From Batillaria attramentaria (Eukaryota > Mollusca > Gastropoda > Batillariidae), in assembly GCA_018292915.2 (NCBI GenBank), contig JACVVK020000146.1:1243501-1307500 (forward strand): a stretch of DNA of 64,000 bases, read 5' to 3'. Both the position numbers and the translations under genes were made by a program. Below are positions 33,702 to 45,025 of the stretch, piece after piece; the first letter of the stretch is position 1, and each line of letters begins with the position of its first letter. Below the pieces are notes generated by a model. That model had not been told where the DNA came from and did not search any database. It was given only the letters and a program-made list of their open reading frames with translations.

Positions 33702-35039
33702 AGAGGTAATAAATGTTTTACCCCTCTACCCCTCAACACCCTCTCCCCCCCCCCCTCCCCGCCCAAACCTCTTGCCACCTTATCCAGCTTTATTCCGGTC
33801 AGTCTGTGACGAAGGACACTCAACAATTGGCCAGACGTAAAAACTCCCTAGGGTTTACTTTTTTAAAGGTAGAAGTTTGAAAAGTTTTACACGTCGTAAA
33901 ACAGACAGACCAAGTAGAGCAACCGTGAGGCAGAATGTGGGACACCTGCAATTAATGGGAAGATTTAGAGCTAGAGAGACTTTTACCGCCGTTTAATTCT
34001 TGCATTTTCGGTCTTTTACTGTCCAGGCGGTCCCCCTCGAGAAAATGTATTTTTCAATAAACTTGACAAAGTGCCTGCATATCCAGAACAGTTTTTACTG
34101 TGTGCCGTAGGGGTTCGTGTAAAACTTTACGATTTGTTTGGTTAGCCACAAAAGCGGGAGACGGTTCAGTGTGACTGGTCTCGAGGCGGCCAACGGTTAT
34201 GTTGACTGTGGTGTTTTGTTACTTTCGCACTTGTCAAGTTAGCGCTCGCTGCAACAAAAAAAAAAAAAAAAAAAGTTTATGGAAAAAGGTAGGTGAAATG
34301 AGGACACTGTACATTGTTCTTGATCGTGATCACGGTATGGGGAGGGAGAAAAAAAAGTATCTGTTGTAGAATTGCAAGAGCGTGGAAAGAATTTACAGGT
34401 CAAGGTCACTGGTCTTGAACGAATTCAGGGGTCAAGGTCATGGGCTTGTTTTGTCATGGTCATGGAAATACGTCTTCCTGCTCTAAAGGCACGTAAAATT
34501 GTTTCACGTGATTGCAATTAACTTGATTTTACTCGTAGTGGCGTGCATTATTTTTGTCGCCTCGGAGATAAGGTCAGCGGTACTTTACCTCAGCTATCCG
34601 CGTGTTGAGTTCACAGACGTACGCGTGTTGTTTTCACGAAACTTACCCTTACTTAAGTGTCTCTTAATAGTTTCTGTCGGTTTTGGCTTTCGGCCTGTAA
34701 TGGCCCACCTATTGTGAGCAAAATTAATTGCCTACATAATTTTACAAAACCTTCCAGTCTGAGCATCTCAGGTGTACATTTGTGTTTAGTTTTTTTTTTT
34801 TTTAAGTGACCAACGGGGTCGATACTTTACTCTTTTTTTTTTCTATGTTATATGGTTTCTTTGAACGGGTGATGGTCGGTTCAAGACTGGCTGCGGATAA
34901 ATAGAACGGAAAAGACCTTGACAGGCGTCTGATTTACGTTCTGTGGTAGACTTTACTCGATGACGTTTTATGCCTATGTCTCCAGGGGGGGGGGGGGGTC
35001 TTCAGTTGTACATTCTTGCGGACCATGGAACCTAATTTT

Positions 35040-35160
35040 GCAGGTGCATCATCCAGTACATTAATCACACAGTGCGAGGGTTCAGCTCAGATATTCAAGT
35101 TTTCCGAGTTTAGAAATTGCATTTTGTTTGGATTAAACAGTTCTGAAGTGGAAGTGGAAA

Positions 35161-35218
<58 letters not shown>

Positions 35219-35390
35219 GGGGGGTGGGGGGTCGAGGTTGAGGTAAGCCGGAGTAGCCGCAATGAACCCCGGACGACTTACTGGAGCCAGTGGAGGTGAA
35301 TACTCTGATGCCGCTTGAGGCTCGAACTCCAGTCCTCTCGCACTGGTGACGAGAGTTGTTACTGCTCTTCAGGCATGCCGGTAAATAGTA
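35040..35390 (-). mobile_element. SINE family B copy with internal (GT)n expansion
   Basis: On the minus strand the head (35390 downward) reads CCAGTGCGAGAGGACTGGAG, then GTTCGAGCC. The middle includes CTACTCCGGCTTACC, and the 3' part (35160-35040) shares AATTTCTAAACTCGGAAAAC with the copy at 30972. A 56-bp (GT)n array separates the two parts. Confidence 0.65.
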
Positions 35391-35481
35391 GTCGGCGGGG
35401 GATAGGAGGGGGCTACGCCGGAAAGTTGAAACACTTTAGACGTGAAGACTGTAGCCTGAAGTTTTACAATCAAGCACTTTT

Positions 35482-35483
<2 letters not shown>

Positions 35484-35534
<51 letters not shown>

Positions 35535-35600
35535 GCGAATTTAGTCTTTGTGGCTTGCGCGGCTTTAAGCCTTAAATACTCTCTCTCTCTCTCTCTCTGC
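35484..35600 (+). repeat. Two (CT)n arrays
   Basis: CT tracts lie at about 35484-35532 and 35578-35600. They are followed by a CpG-rich, apparently unique stretch (35690-35830) with no recognisable exon. Confidence 0.9.
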
Positions 35601-36352
35601 TTTTTCAGTCCTGCTGCCTGTAAAGATACAGACCTACACAGGGGCCTCCCTCCCTCCCTGAAAAAAAGAATTCTTGCTGTTCGCCAAGTCAGGTTGTCCC
35701 CGTGTGACGCGTGTTTGGTGACGGTGCGCCGAACGTGTCGCAATGTACCCACGGCTGACTGGCGTGTTGTCCGAGTGTGCCCCGGCCGCCCGGCTACCGT
35801 CTCGGCAGGCCGGGCAAGATGCTTTAGGGGTGAGATTTTAGCAGGCTGCGGACGAGCGTCCAAACAAGTGGAAAGTTTGCTGAGGAAGCCGAGATGAGCT
35901 GCTCGTGGTTTGTGTTCCTTGTGAAAGAAGGCTTCGGTTCTCATTTGGGACAGCTTTCAGGGATAAAGTCGTAAAGTCAAGTTGTTTGGGAATTTTTTTT
36001 TTAAAGTGGTGTGGTTTGGTAGTTGAATGTTTCATTTACTGAGGAAGAAGTTCCCGGATGCTGTAATTTAAATGTTATGTTTCTCATGATAAAAGAACCG
36101 ACCAACCAACCAACAACCAACCAAGTAGTCAGTCAGTCAGTCAGTCGAAAAGTCAACTGATGGTCCTTTTACCATTGAATCAGCCAGTCAACCATTCGTC
36201 TCACCAAATAAGTCAACCATCAGTGATCTTTCATCCACTGTCGATCATTCAATCACTTGAATGATTCGTCCAGTCAGTCCATGAAAGATCAGCCAACCAA
36301 CCAGTGAAGCAAACCACCGACAAATCAATACATGGACGTCATTCGACCAGCT

Positions 36353-36375
36353 GCCAAACCAACCAACCAACCAAC

Positions 36376-36409
<34 letters not shown>

Positions 36410-36411
36410 GA
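36353..36411 (+). repeat. (AACC)n(AATC)n array
   Basis: Tetranucleotide units change from AACC to AATC. Related AACC and AGTC runs occur at 36095-36145. Confidence 0.9.
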
Positions 36412-37304
36412 AAATTGACCCCAGATTTGCCCCCAGACTACCTACACTTCACCCCACTATGTCCCATGGGGTCTAGAACACCTGACGAGGGCGAGGGGCG
36501 GGTTCACGAACCGTGACCGTGACTGTGCGAAGATTGATGTTGGCAGGTAGTTCACAGGTGGATTCGGTACAGCGGGAGGGAGCCTGTCAGTTGACGTTTG
36601 TACGATAACCACAGTCCCCAGACACTACCCAAGGAATTCGTCTTTTTTTCTTTAAACAGACGCATAAAACGTTGGAATGGCAGACGTGCTTGCTTATGAA
36701 CGATGCTCTTTGTTAACGGGTTTGAGGTGACTTGTCTGTTCTTCACCACTTTCTTTCCGTGCTAAGAAAGTCTTGATCTAGTCTTTGGTCAGTATGACAC
36801 TGGGTTCGCCGATTTCGCCTCTCGTTCCAGATAGTGGTGACGCCACAGTCGAAGCGAGCTGCGTGGGGCAGTACATGTAAACTATCGTATTTTGTTGTTT
36901 AGTTACAATCGCGTGGATTTACGTTCAGGCTAGTGTGTGCCGACAGTATTACATGTGTCATCAATCACCCACTGCAACTGACTTGAGTTTCAATATTATT
37001 TCGTCAAGTGGCTTTGCCGATAGCTACGGTAGTCTCGTTTCGGGCCGTTGCTTGATACCCACTGTATACAAAATAATTTCTCATAAATTATTAATTTTGT
37101 CGTCTTATCCTATGATAACAGTTTCGGCAGGACCTTCACTGAGTAGCCCACACTGAGTAGGTTTGAGCCGACTGCCCAAAGACGACGCATGAAAAACTGA
37201 CTCATGAGATATGGGATGGAGCGCATGTGGGCTTTTCCGAGCGCAGAAACGTCATCTTAAACTGAACTGAACTGAGCTGACTTCAGTCACATGGTGTGTG
37301 AGTG

Positions 37305-37476
37305 TTTGAAGGCCGGTTAGCGTCCTTTTCCACCACGTAACTGAGGGTGATCATATATGGCTGACGGGGCGGCGAGAAAAAGGCCAGCACAAATATTTGG
37401 CCTCAGCCGGGATTCAGTTCGAACTCACGCCCCAAGCATTGACAGTCCAACGCCGCTGGGCTATCCCGGCTCACTT
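37305..37476 (-). mobile_element. SINE family A copy
   Basis: The reverse-strand copy contains GCGTCCTTTTCCACCACGTA, GGCCAGCACAAATATTTGGC and a head with CGAACTCACGCCCCAAGC. The A-box side is degenerate. Confidence 0.8.
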
Positions 37477-38084
37477 TTCACATAGCGACTTTGTTGGTGA
37501 ATGACAAATGCACTGATCACGGGGTAGTTTTCTCAGCCTGTATTTTATCGTGGCGTTGACGTGGAAACCACCGAAGCGCGAAGTTCCTTCTGTAGAGAAA
37601 TTCTGTCCTGCACTTCCCTACCTGTCCGTCACTCAGGTTTGACATATCCAGGACATTGCTTAGTCATAAAAATTATTTCTGTCGAGCGCTTGATGTGCAG
37701 GGGTTCTTTCAATGGCTCAGATCACCAATGGGGAGTGAGCGCCCTTGGTCAGTCCGTTTCCGTTCCTTTTCGCTGTTCCATCAATTGAATGCTCGAGAGG
37801 GCGAGCAGCGAAAACGCTGAGTTTTGTGGTGGCCGTAAGCTTTTTTTTTTTTTTTTGCCCCCCCCCCCCCCCAAGCATGGGATAGCCGCCATTGTTCGTG
37901 TGGTAAACATAAAAAAACAAACAAACAATAAAAATTTTATTATGAAAACCGTGCTCGGTTCATGACACCTGAGTCCGCGGGTGCGGTGAGTGACTGATTT
38001 ATTATTTCTTTATTTCACTTATTTATTTAGTGTATAATCTGTCGGAGAAAGGGTGCAGTGAAGCCCAGAAGGTGTTAAAGAGCC

Positions 38085-38450
38085 AGCCAATTCCATCTTT
38101 GCTAAGCCATCTTATCAGTGTTTGGGAACAGTTTCGTTTCGCTCCGGCTGAGTGTGCCCTTACGCTCGAAACTGACTGACTGATACTCAGTCTGTGTTCA
38201 TGATTAGTACAGCTCTGAATGCGATACAGTGTCGTTTACACTCTGTGCGAGCGGTCCAGCGAACATTCAAATTCTGCAACTGTTGTTACACTACCGCAGC
38301 GCTCAGCCGGTGTGGTCACCGCGTCATCTGTTCAGTCAGTGCCAGCTTTACAGACGGACGCCGCTGTCACTAGTCAGGCCGTGTGTAAGTTGTCAGTGTG
38401 ATAGTAGATACCACGAAAACACCTGTAGCATTAGCCCCTTTTAAGGGTGT
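38085..38450 (+). repeat. Dispersed repeat family F, copy 1
   Basis: The sequence is the reverse complement of 61855-62195. Shared segments include AGCTCTGAATGCGATACAGT, TGCGAGCGGTCCAGCGAACA and CCCCTTTTAAGGG. No ends or coding capacity were defined. Confidence 0.65.
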
Positions 38451-39839
38451 TAAGTTTGTGTTTCGTTCCTTATGAAAACAACAAGCAACAGACTTCAGTT
38501 TCAGTTCTGCCTCAGTTCACTGGCAGTTCGCGCCGGCCGCGAACTCATTCAGTTTAGACTCATTTATGTTACAACATGTACTGCCTTTTGGCTATTCAGT
38601 TCTATAGAGGAGTTTTAAGGAGGAGTGACAAGTAGTTCCCTCCCGCATCTGTCGGTATTTATTCTGGGCAGACTGCGTCTCGAGGTTCGGCAGCACTTCG
38701 CAAGCTGCTCATGTCGCTCTTCAGGTAAAAGGTAAGGGAGGCAACCCGTGTGAGCAAGATCCTCTGAGGGTCTGCCCCTTTTCACTGAGAAGTTGTGTAC
38801 CTTGGATAAATTTGCTCTGTTGCTTTGCCAAGTTACTAGTTGCATTTTTTTCCCCCCAAGGGCTCAGAATGATATTCACTTGATTTCTTTCTTTTTTTCG
38901 TTCCGTCGGCTGTGCTGCACATGCAGGTTTCCAGTTTAGTGTCATAAGCAGACAAGACTGGCTACTACTCAGTTCAAGTCCAGTCACTGAGTTTCTCAAG
39001 TCAGTTGTACATTAACAATTGTTGGCCTTTGATTATGCTCGTTTGGTTGCGGTTCAAACTCCCCGCGAAAACAAACAAACAAACAAACAACAACAACAAC
39101 AACAAAAAACAAAGCATCCCCAACAAACTGAAGCTCTCCCACTCATTCTCGGTGATGCCTTAGTTAGGGTTGTGAATCAGGGGGAAATACTGTGTCGTGG
39201 TGTTTCTCACTCTCTGGGGCACAGTCTTTCAGTGGAAAGTACCTCTGTGCACGGTGGGGAAATGGCGCTCACTGCGCTACCGTGACGGGCCTAAATTGTC
39301 TCGATGCTCTCAAATACAAGGTCGCGCACTATGTCATCCTTGACCAGCTTTGAACCCAGAGGGATCCTCAGTGGCGCAAGTGATGGCAGGCTGTCTTCAG
39401 AGTGAAAGTAGGCGTTTTTCTGAATCAGAGACATACATAACATGTCAGTCTCTGTCTGAATGGACAGATCTATTATTACATTCAGTCCTAGAGCACGGGT
39501 GTGTATGCTTTTGTAATCGTCTCTTATTCCACCACAAGGCAGGTACGTGATCGTCTGCACCGTGCAATAATACTTGCCTGTAGAGTGCAACACCCTTGCC
39601 TGTCAGAGTGCAACCCCCTTGCCGTTTACTCACATCCTGTTGGATCAGTGTACCACGTAAACAGTGCCATCAAAGCGCAACAATACTTGTCCGCTGGCAA
39701 AGATTTTGCCCAAACGAAAAGTGGTCGGATATTCAAGACTTCGTTTCCAATCGAATCATATGACACACAAGTCTCTGCTTTTCTAAAAAAAATTCGCCAT
39801 TTTTAAAAATGGCGCTGGGTGTAAGCAGTCACATTTTCA

Positions 39840-40305
39840 TGATCAGGACACAGACGCCTATTGATTTACGCACTGTTTGATCTACAAACACGTAGCGGTC
39901 TGCATCACAGATTTCACAAAAGACAGGCCAAATTCCACCCTCAGCCCTTACACTGACACCAGATGAACACAAAAAAGCAAAAAAAACGGCACCTTTTCCA
40001 ATTCATTTCCAAGATAGCATCACTCTCCACTGCCACCCCCCTCACACCTCATAGCAGACAGCAGTCCAAGGGACATAACTGCACATGTTGTTTACATGTC
40101 AACAAGCCGACAACGAGGCTGCCACCATTCTCATTCTCTCGCATAAAAATACACCAAACATGCACCTTTCCACCCACAACAATGAAAAACCCTTCACTCA
40201 ATTCCACTCTCCAAAAAAAAATTTCAAAAGTGAAATTTCAATACTTTATGCAAAACAGGTTCCTACAACCCACTTTTTGCGCAATTTTATTGGGTATCTG
40301 TGTCC
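39840..40305 (+). repeat. 466-bp direct terminal repeat, left copy
   Basis: This sequence is the same as 42323-42788 base for base as far as I can read. It carries inverted 9-bp ends (GGACACAGA / TCTGTGTCC), extended to 15 bp here by TGATCA on both sides. Open frames inside it (for example the + strand frame from 39963) are A/C-rich and look non-coding. Confidence 0.85.
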
Positions 40306-41091
40306 TGATCAGCATCAAAAATGTCTTTGTTTGAAATAAAATGGCTATATTCATGTAGAGAAATGTTCTGCGAGTTGACCTAGCAAGTTACAGCTAGATA
40401 GGCCACCACACAAGACAGTCAGCTTGGCTTGTGTGCAAGTACCTGTTTGGCAGTGACTGGGCCAAATCAGACAGCACTGAACTGAAACATACACAAATGT
40501 TTTGAATTGTGAAGTGTGTGAAATAAAAACCAATCAAGATGATTTTCTGTGAGCACATGCATATACATGTAACAAACACAAAGATGAATGTTTAAGTGAG
40601 TTTTGTTACTGTTTTCATTTCTTCTTGATTTTAAGTTCTACCCTACCCCCAAACTGACACTGTTTTTGGGATTCCCGTTGCGTTCAATCAAGCCAGGCAG
40701 AAAAAGGAAAAGAGTGAAACTCAACAAGGTGTCAATGCAAAATAGCTGAGTGTCTGTAGGAAGCAACAACGTGCTTATCAGCTAGATATCAGATGTCAAG
40801 CAGCTGGGGTCTGGACTACACATCGGCATGGTGGGACAATGGGCCTGACAGCATGTAAGTAATACCTACAGGGGGTGGTATAATTTTGTCTGGCATCACA
40901 GCCTAAAGAGCTCACTTTTCTTGATAATCAGTGTTGCCTGTACCAGAGCATTCACAGCAAAGCTGTAGCGAGCAACAGCATCTGTATTTGTTGCATGCAA
41001 GTGATATTTCAGTGCGTTTACCTGCAACATTCCAACATGCGAGGTAAAAGCCACCGCCAGAACCTGTTTACCCGGTAAACCTGGTCATCAG

Positions 41092-41437
41092 CTGTGGAGA
41101 AACCGCCTGAAGACAACAGCAGCCACTCAAGTACCAGACACAGCAATGACGACCAACCTGGGCAGCCATCTACCAGTCACATGCAAGATGTCACAGCAGG
41201 TGTGGGTGTGGTGTCACCAGACTGCAGTGGTCAGCCCTCTGATCGGCACTCCAAATCCAAGGCAGGAGCTCAAGAGAGCCCTGTAACAGGGAAACTGGGT
41301 TCCACGAGAGGGATACACATTGAAAAAAATGCAAACATGTGGAATTCGGCCTATCAAGGCCATATTGAGTTAGGTACATGTGCTCGCTCCCACTTTCACG
41401 TAGGTGACGAGAGGAAAATAGGCCTGGTGACTCACAG
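41092..41437 (+). other. Possible + strand exon within the 39840-42788 element
   Basis: A candidate acceptor (GGTCATCAG, ending 41091) opens a 115-codon frame with Ser/Gln/Asp-rich, non-repetitive composition. It includes the related phrases GQPSTSHMQD and GQPSDRHSKSK. It closes at a candidate donor, CAG|GTAATT (41437/41438). No family is recognised. It runs opposite to the His-Me finger frame, and transcript data would be needed to accept it. Confidence 0.25.
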
Positions 41438-41484
41438 GTAATTACAACTTTGCTATTATGCTGGCCTGTAAGAGCATGCAAGTT

Positions 41485-41606
41485 AAGGTTAGGGTTAGCG
41501 TTTGCAGGTTAGGGTTAGCACGTACAGGTTAGGGCTAAGGGTTAGGGCTAAGGCTAGGGGTTAGGGCTAAGGCTAGGGTTAGGGCTAGGATTAGGGCTAG
41601 GGTGAA
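41485..41606 (+). repeat. Interstitial telomere-like tract (degenerate TTAGGG)
   Basis: Many TTAGGG, GTTAGGG and TTAGGGC units occur with GGCTAAGG and GGCTAGGG variants. TTAGGG is the expected mollusc telomere repeat. The tract sits inside the internal region of the 39840-42788 element, beside a G-rich run at 41636-41670. Confidence 0.8.
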
Positions 41607-41693
41607 AAAAAAAAGAAACAAAAAAGGTGTGTGTGTGGGGGGGGGGGTGTAGGGGAGGGGGGGGGGTTGGAGGAGAGACTAGTACTTACTCAC

Positions 41694-42089
41694 CTGTTTA
41701 AAATCTGAGGTCCAGGAGACATTGTGGGTAGTGCCCATGTCCAAAACAAACTTGACACTCCACACAATGCCTCCTGTCGTGATTGACTTGGCTTGGCCGG
41801 CTCAAGGCTCAGGTGATCAATTCTTACACATGTTTTATTGTGGCACCTATGGCTCACTTCTAACTGGGGACCAACGCTGTTCAGGCCAAAATGAGTGATC
41901 CAAGAAGCCCTGTGGGCTGTCACCGTTTTCACCTGGCCACTTGAGGGATCTCTGTAACTGATTCTGCTGTATCCATGAAGGTCGGGTGGCCCACCAAACA
42001 AAAAAACACTGCCCGTTCGCAGCTAGTACAGCGCCTGGATTCTGGTTTATCTTTTGCCACAAGTACTGCTCTACTGTCTGACCTACCAT
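41694..42089 (-). pseudogene. His-Me finger (I-PpoI-like) zinc-loop protein, frameshifted
   Basis: From ATG at 42087-42089 the frame reads MVGQTVEQYLWQKINQ and reaches GQC near 42005. There a run of seven T (minus strand) shifts it out of phase. The next frame continues LFGGPPDLHGYSRISYRDP, then AHRASW, then VSHRCHNKTCVRIDHLSLEP and SQSRQEALC. This is the zinc-binding loop of His-Me finger homing-type endonucleases: a general-base His (SH), zinc ligands C-x4-C-x4-H, and a downstream Cys. The Asn that normally binds the catalytic metal about nine residues after the last His appears to be Ser/Gln. The frame ends at a consensus donor (CAG|GTGAGT at 41694/41693), so it may be an exon. It lies inside the 39840-42788 element. 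Confidence 0.65.
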
Positions 42090-42322
42090 TTTGACTGTCT
42101 GCCCAAAAGACAGCTTGGAAAAAAACACCAGCAAAATTTCAGATCTAAAAAAGGGCAATTTCCAGCATTTTCGTCAAACAAATGACCCGAACACCCCCAA
42201 ACCAAGCCAATTCCACGCCAATATGCTCTGCAAATAATGAAGGTCTGATGGTGAAAGAAATTACACACTTATCGTTTCGGTAGCTTTTGATAACAGAAAA
42301 TACATGTAGACTGTGGTCATGG

Positions 42323-42788
42323 TGATCAGGACACAGACGCCTATTGATTTACGCACTGTTTGATCTACAAACACGTAGCGGTCTGCATCACAGATTTCAC
42401 AAAAGACAGGCCAAATTCCACCCTCAGCCCTTACACTGACACCAGATGAACACAAAAAAGCAAAAAAAACGGCACCTTTTCCAATTCATTTCCAAGATAG
42501 CATCACTCTCCACTGCCACCCCCCTCACACCTCATAGCAGACAGCAGTCCAAGGGACATAACTGCACATGTTGTTTACATGTCAACAAGCCGACAACGAG
42601 GCTGCCACCATTCTCATTCTCTCGCATAAAAATACACCAAACATGCACCTTTCCACCCACAACAATGAAAAACCCTTCACTCAATTCCACTCTCCAAAAA
42701 AAAATTTCAAAAGTGAAATTTCAATACTTTATGCAAAACAGGTTCCTACAACCCACTTTTTGCGCAATTTTATTGGGTATCTGTGTCC
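42323..42788 (+). repeat. 466-bp direct terminal repeat, right copy
   Basis: This copy matches 39840-40305 at a constant offset of 2483 bp. On the minus strand it lies directly upstream of the His-Me finger reading frame and could supply its promoter, as an LTR would. The terminal TGATCA seen after the left copy is replaced here by TTCACG. Confidence 0.85.
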
Positions 42789-44694
42789 TTCACGCCCCGC
42801 CGAAAAGGGACTGCACTCTGGAGTCTAGGTGTTTCTTTTACAGCATTGAGGTTGGTTGTTTCCCTTGATGCGCAGTGCGCTTGTGAGCGTTTGCCCAAGA
42901 GCATATAGCCAGTCAAGACAAGTTTATTCGTTCAAGTTATGGGGTTCGTGAATCCTGAGGTATAACAGTTGCGAACAGTTCATGTTGGCACTGGAAAGAA
43001 TGAAAGAAGAAAGAAAGAAAAAAAAGGAAAAAACACTGAACAAACAACAGAACTGAACCGGCTAACTGAGACAATGACAACAATTAAAACGGGTTGAATT
43101 AACCATGCGACAGCAACAACATTTTACATCACACAATACCAGAGAGAGAGAGAGAGAGAGAGCGCTTAATGTTTTTTTTTTTTGTTTTTTTTTCCCCGCG
43201 GCCAAGTGCCGTTCCCGTGCAGACTCAGTATACCAGGTTTAAACTCCCATGCAGATAGTTTGATTTCCTGGTCAAACTTTCAAGTCTTCTCGACTTGCAG
43301 ATATGACAAGAATTCTGTTTCGACAGTGCGTATAATAAAGGTGTGATGTCTCTGGCTATTCTCACAGAGAACCCCGGACCGAGTACAATGGCACTGAAAA
43401 ACGGTGTGTTTGACTCGAGTCAACACTGAAGGCGTAGAAATGGTGACGGTGTTTTGATAGACGTAAAACCCTTGAGTCTGTGTGGTGTGCCATACTGAAC
43501 GGCGAATGTGAAGTAGGTAGCTACCACCCGACCTGCAAAAAAAAACAAAAAAAAAAAAAAAACACGAAAGAAAGAACGACGATAAGAACTGAAAGAACGA
43601 GGGGAGCTCGTCGGGGACGAGTTTTCCCATTACATGGAAATTTGATATTGAGATTGAAATAACTTTATTTGAAAACGGTGGAAGTTGTGGTCTTGTGACC
43701 AATTTTCAAACTTGCCGTTTAAAAAAAACAACAACCAAAAAACAGTGTCGAGCAGCAAGAGAAACGCGCAGTTGATTCTCAATGGTCGACCGATAATCAT
43801 GCAATCATCTCAGATTTTTATCTGATTCTTTTTTCTTTTTTTCGCATAGTTTCTTTTTAAATATTTTTTGTTGTTGTGGAGTATATAATGAATATCAGAA
43901 AGAAGAGGCCGGATAGACAGAACCTACAGTAGCCGTATAGCCATCGTCAAGGCCTTGCTTACAAGTTGTCCTGCTTTCCTATGCTAGACCAAAGAGAAAA
44001 TAAATATATATATTTATATACACATACACGTAAGCAGTAGAAAAGCAAATCAGTGAAGCAGCTTTCTCATCAGTCACGAGACAACTTTGTGTAGGTCTCA
44101 TATGTGCATGATAAATTTAGTCACAATGCGAGAGAGAACTAACGAACGACCCAACTTTCTTTTACGACGGAAGTGATTTGACATTAAATGAATTGCCAAG
44201 AGAGAGAGAGAGAGGGAGAGCGCCTCGTCATGCCATATGTATTTAGAGTGCGTAGTGGTCGGTACCAGGGGGGGAGCAAGTCCGTATTGACGAAGCGACC
44301 TGACCGTACATCAAGGCCCTTACCGTGTACGCCTCTTGAACCCCCCTCAGTCAGTGTTCCCCCTTCCCGCTTCACACACCGGCGATCGTCACCAGCGTAT
44401 TTCCACCCTGTCTTCCTTCTATGTCACTCTCGCCCTCGGCTAAAACTAAAAAGAAGGGCAAACACCTAGACCTGTACCCTACACTCAGTCTCTTCCGATG
44501 CTTTTTCGAAAAGGAGCAGATGACAACGGTGTCAGTAGTTTCAGTGGCCTGTTAGCTGTGCATCTCAGTTTCTGGTCCAACGCGCGTGTTACCTAATCTT
44601 AGCTACATACGGAATAGAGCATCTAAGGACACCAGTGCTTTAAAGATCCAGTGTTCAGAACTTTAGGCTAGGAGATCGTTCCGCTGAGTGATTT

Positions 44695-45025
44695 AGGTTG
44701 TGCCTGATATCGTGTCACTTAGGCACCTGCTCAGTGATAGCGTTTCATAGGCTGGCACTGAGCCAACAGAAGACCTCACGCCGCGACACAAATATCAAGG
44801 ACTAAAGGAGTCACTGAGCCATTATGTTGCTTGCGGCACGGTCGACTGCAGAGTAGCGGATTTTGACTTTTGGTCGGTTCAGTTCACAGATCCTGTAGAC
44901 GGCATTGTGTCGCATTCAGAGCTGTACTAATCATCAAGATGGATATTTCGAGCGTACAGGCGCACTGTGACTCACAAGAGAAGCTGTTCCAAAACATAGA
45001 TTGGCTTCAGTGAAGTCTGGTAAAG
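44695..45025 (-). repeat. Dispersed repeat family F, copy 2 (diverged)
   Basis: It shares GGCTGGCACTGAGCC, CATTGTGTCGCATTCAGAGC and AGCTGTTCCAAAACATAG with the copy at 61855-62195, in the same orientation. Confidence 0.6.

Larger units (their letters stand above)
39840..42788 (-). mobile_element. Unclassified element: 466-bp direct terminal repeats around a His-Me finger frame
   Basis: The block is bounded by two direct repeats, 39840-40305 and 42323-42788, that read as identical without any indel. The internal part is 2017 bp. TTCA precedes the left repeat (39836-39839) and follows the right one (42789-42792), a possible 4-bp target duplication. Each repeat starts TGATCAGGACACAGA and ends TCTGTGTCC. 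The left repeat is followed by another TGATCA, so it looks like an inverted-end unit on its own. I see no tRNA primer site, polypurine tract, reverse transcriptase, integrase or transposase. It could be a non-autonomous LTR-like element, a Penelope-like pseudo-LTR arrangement, or two young MITE copies flanking ordinary sequence. Confidence 0.6.

Noticed and set aside
35480..35944. 154-codon minus-strand frame in CpG-rich DNA
   Set aside because: Ends in Arg-Glu repeats from (CT)n, lacks conserved motifs and convincing splice sites. The CpG-rich patch alone does not support an exon.
39963..40334. 123-codon frame repeated at 42446
   Set aside because: It lies entirely in the 466-bp repeat, is A/C-biased, and its identity in both copies reflects recent duplication, not coding constraint.
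39840..42788. Conventional LTR retrotransposon
   Set aside because: No tRNA primer-binding site after the left repeat, no polypurine tract before the right one, no gag-pol motifs, and the repeat ends are not a consistent TG...CA pair.
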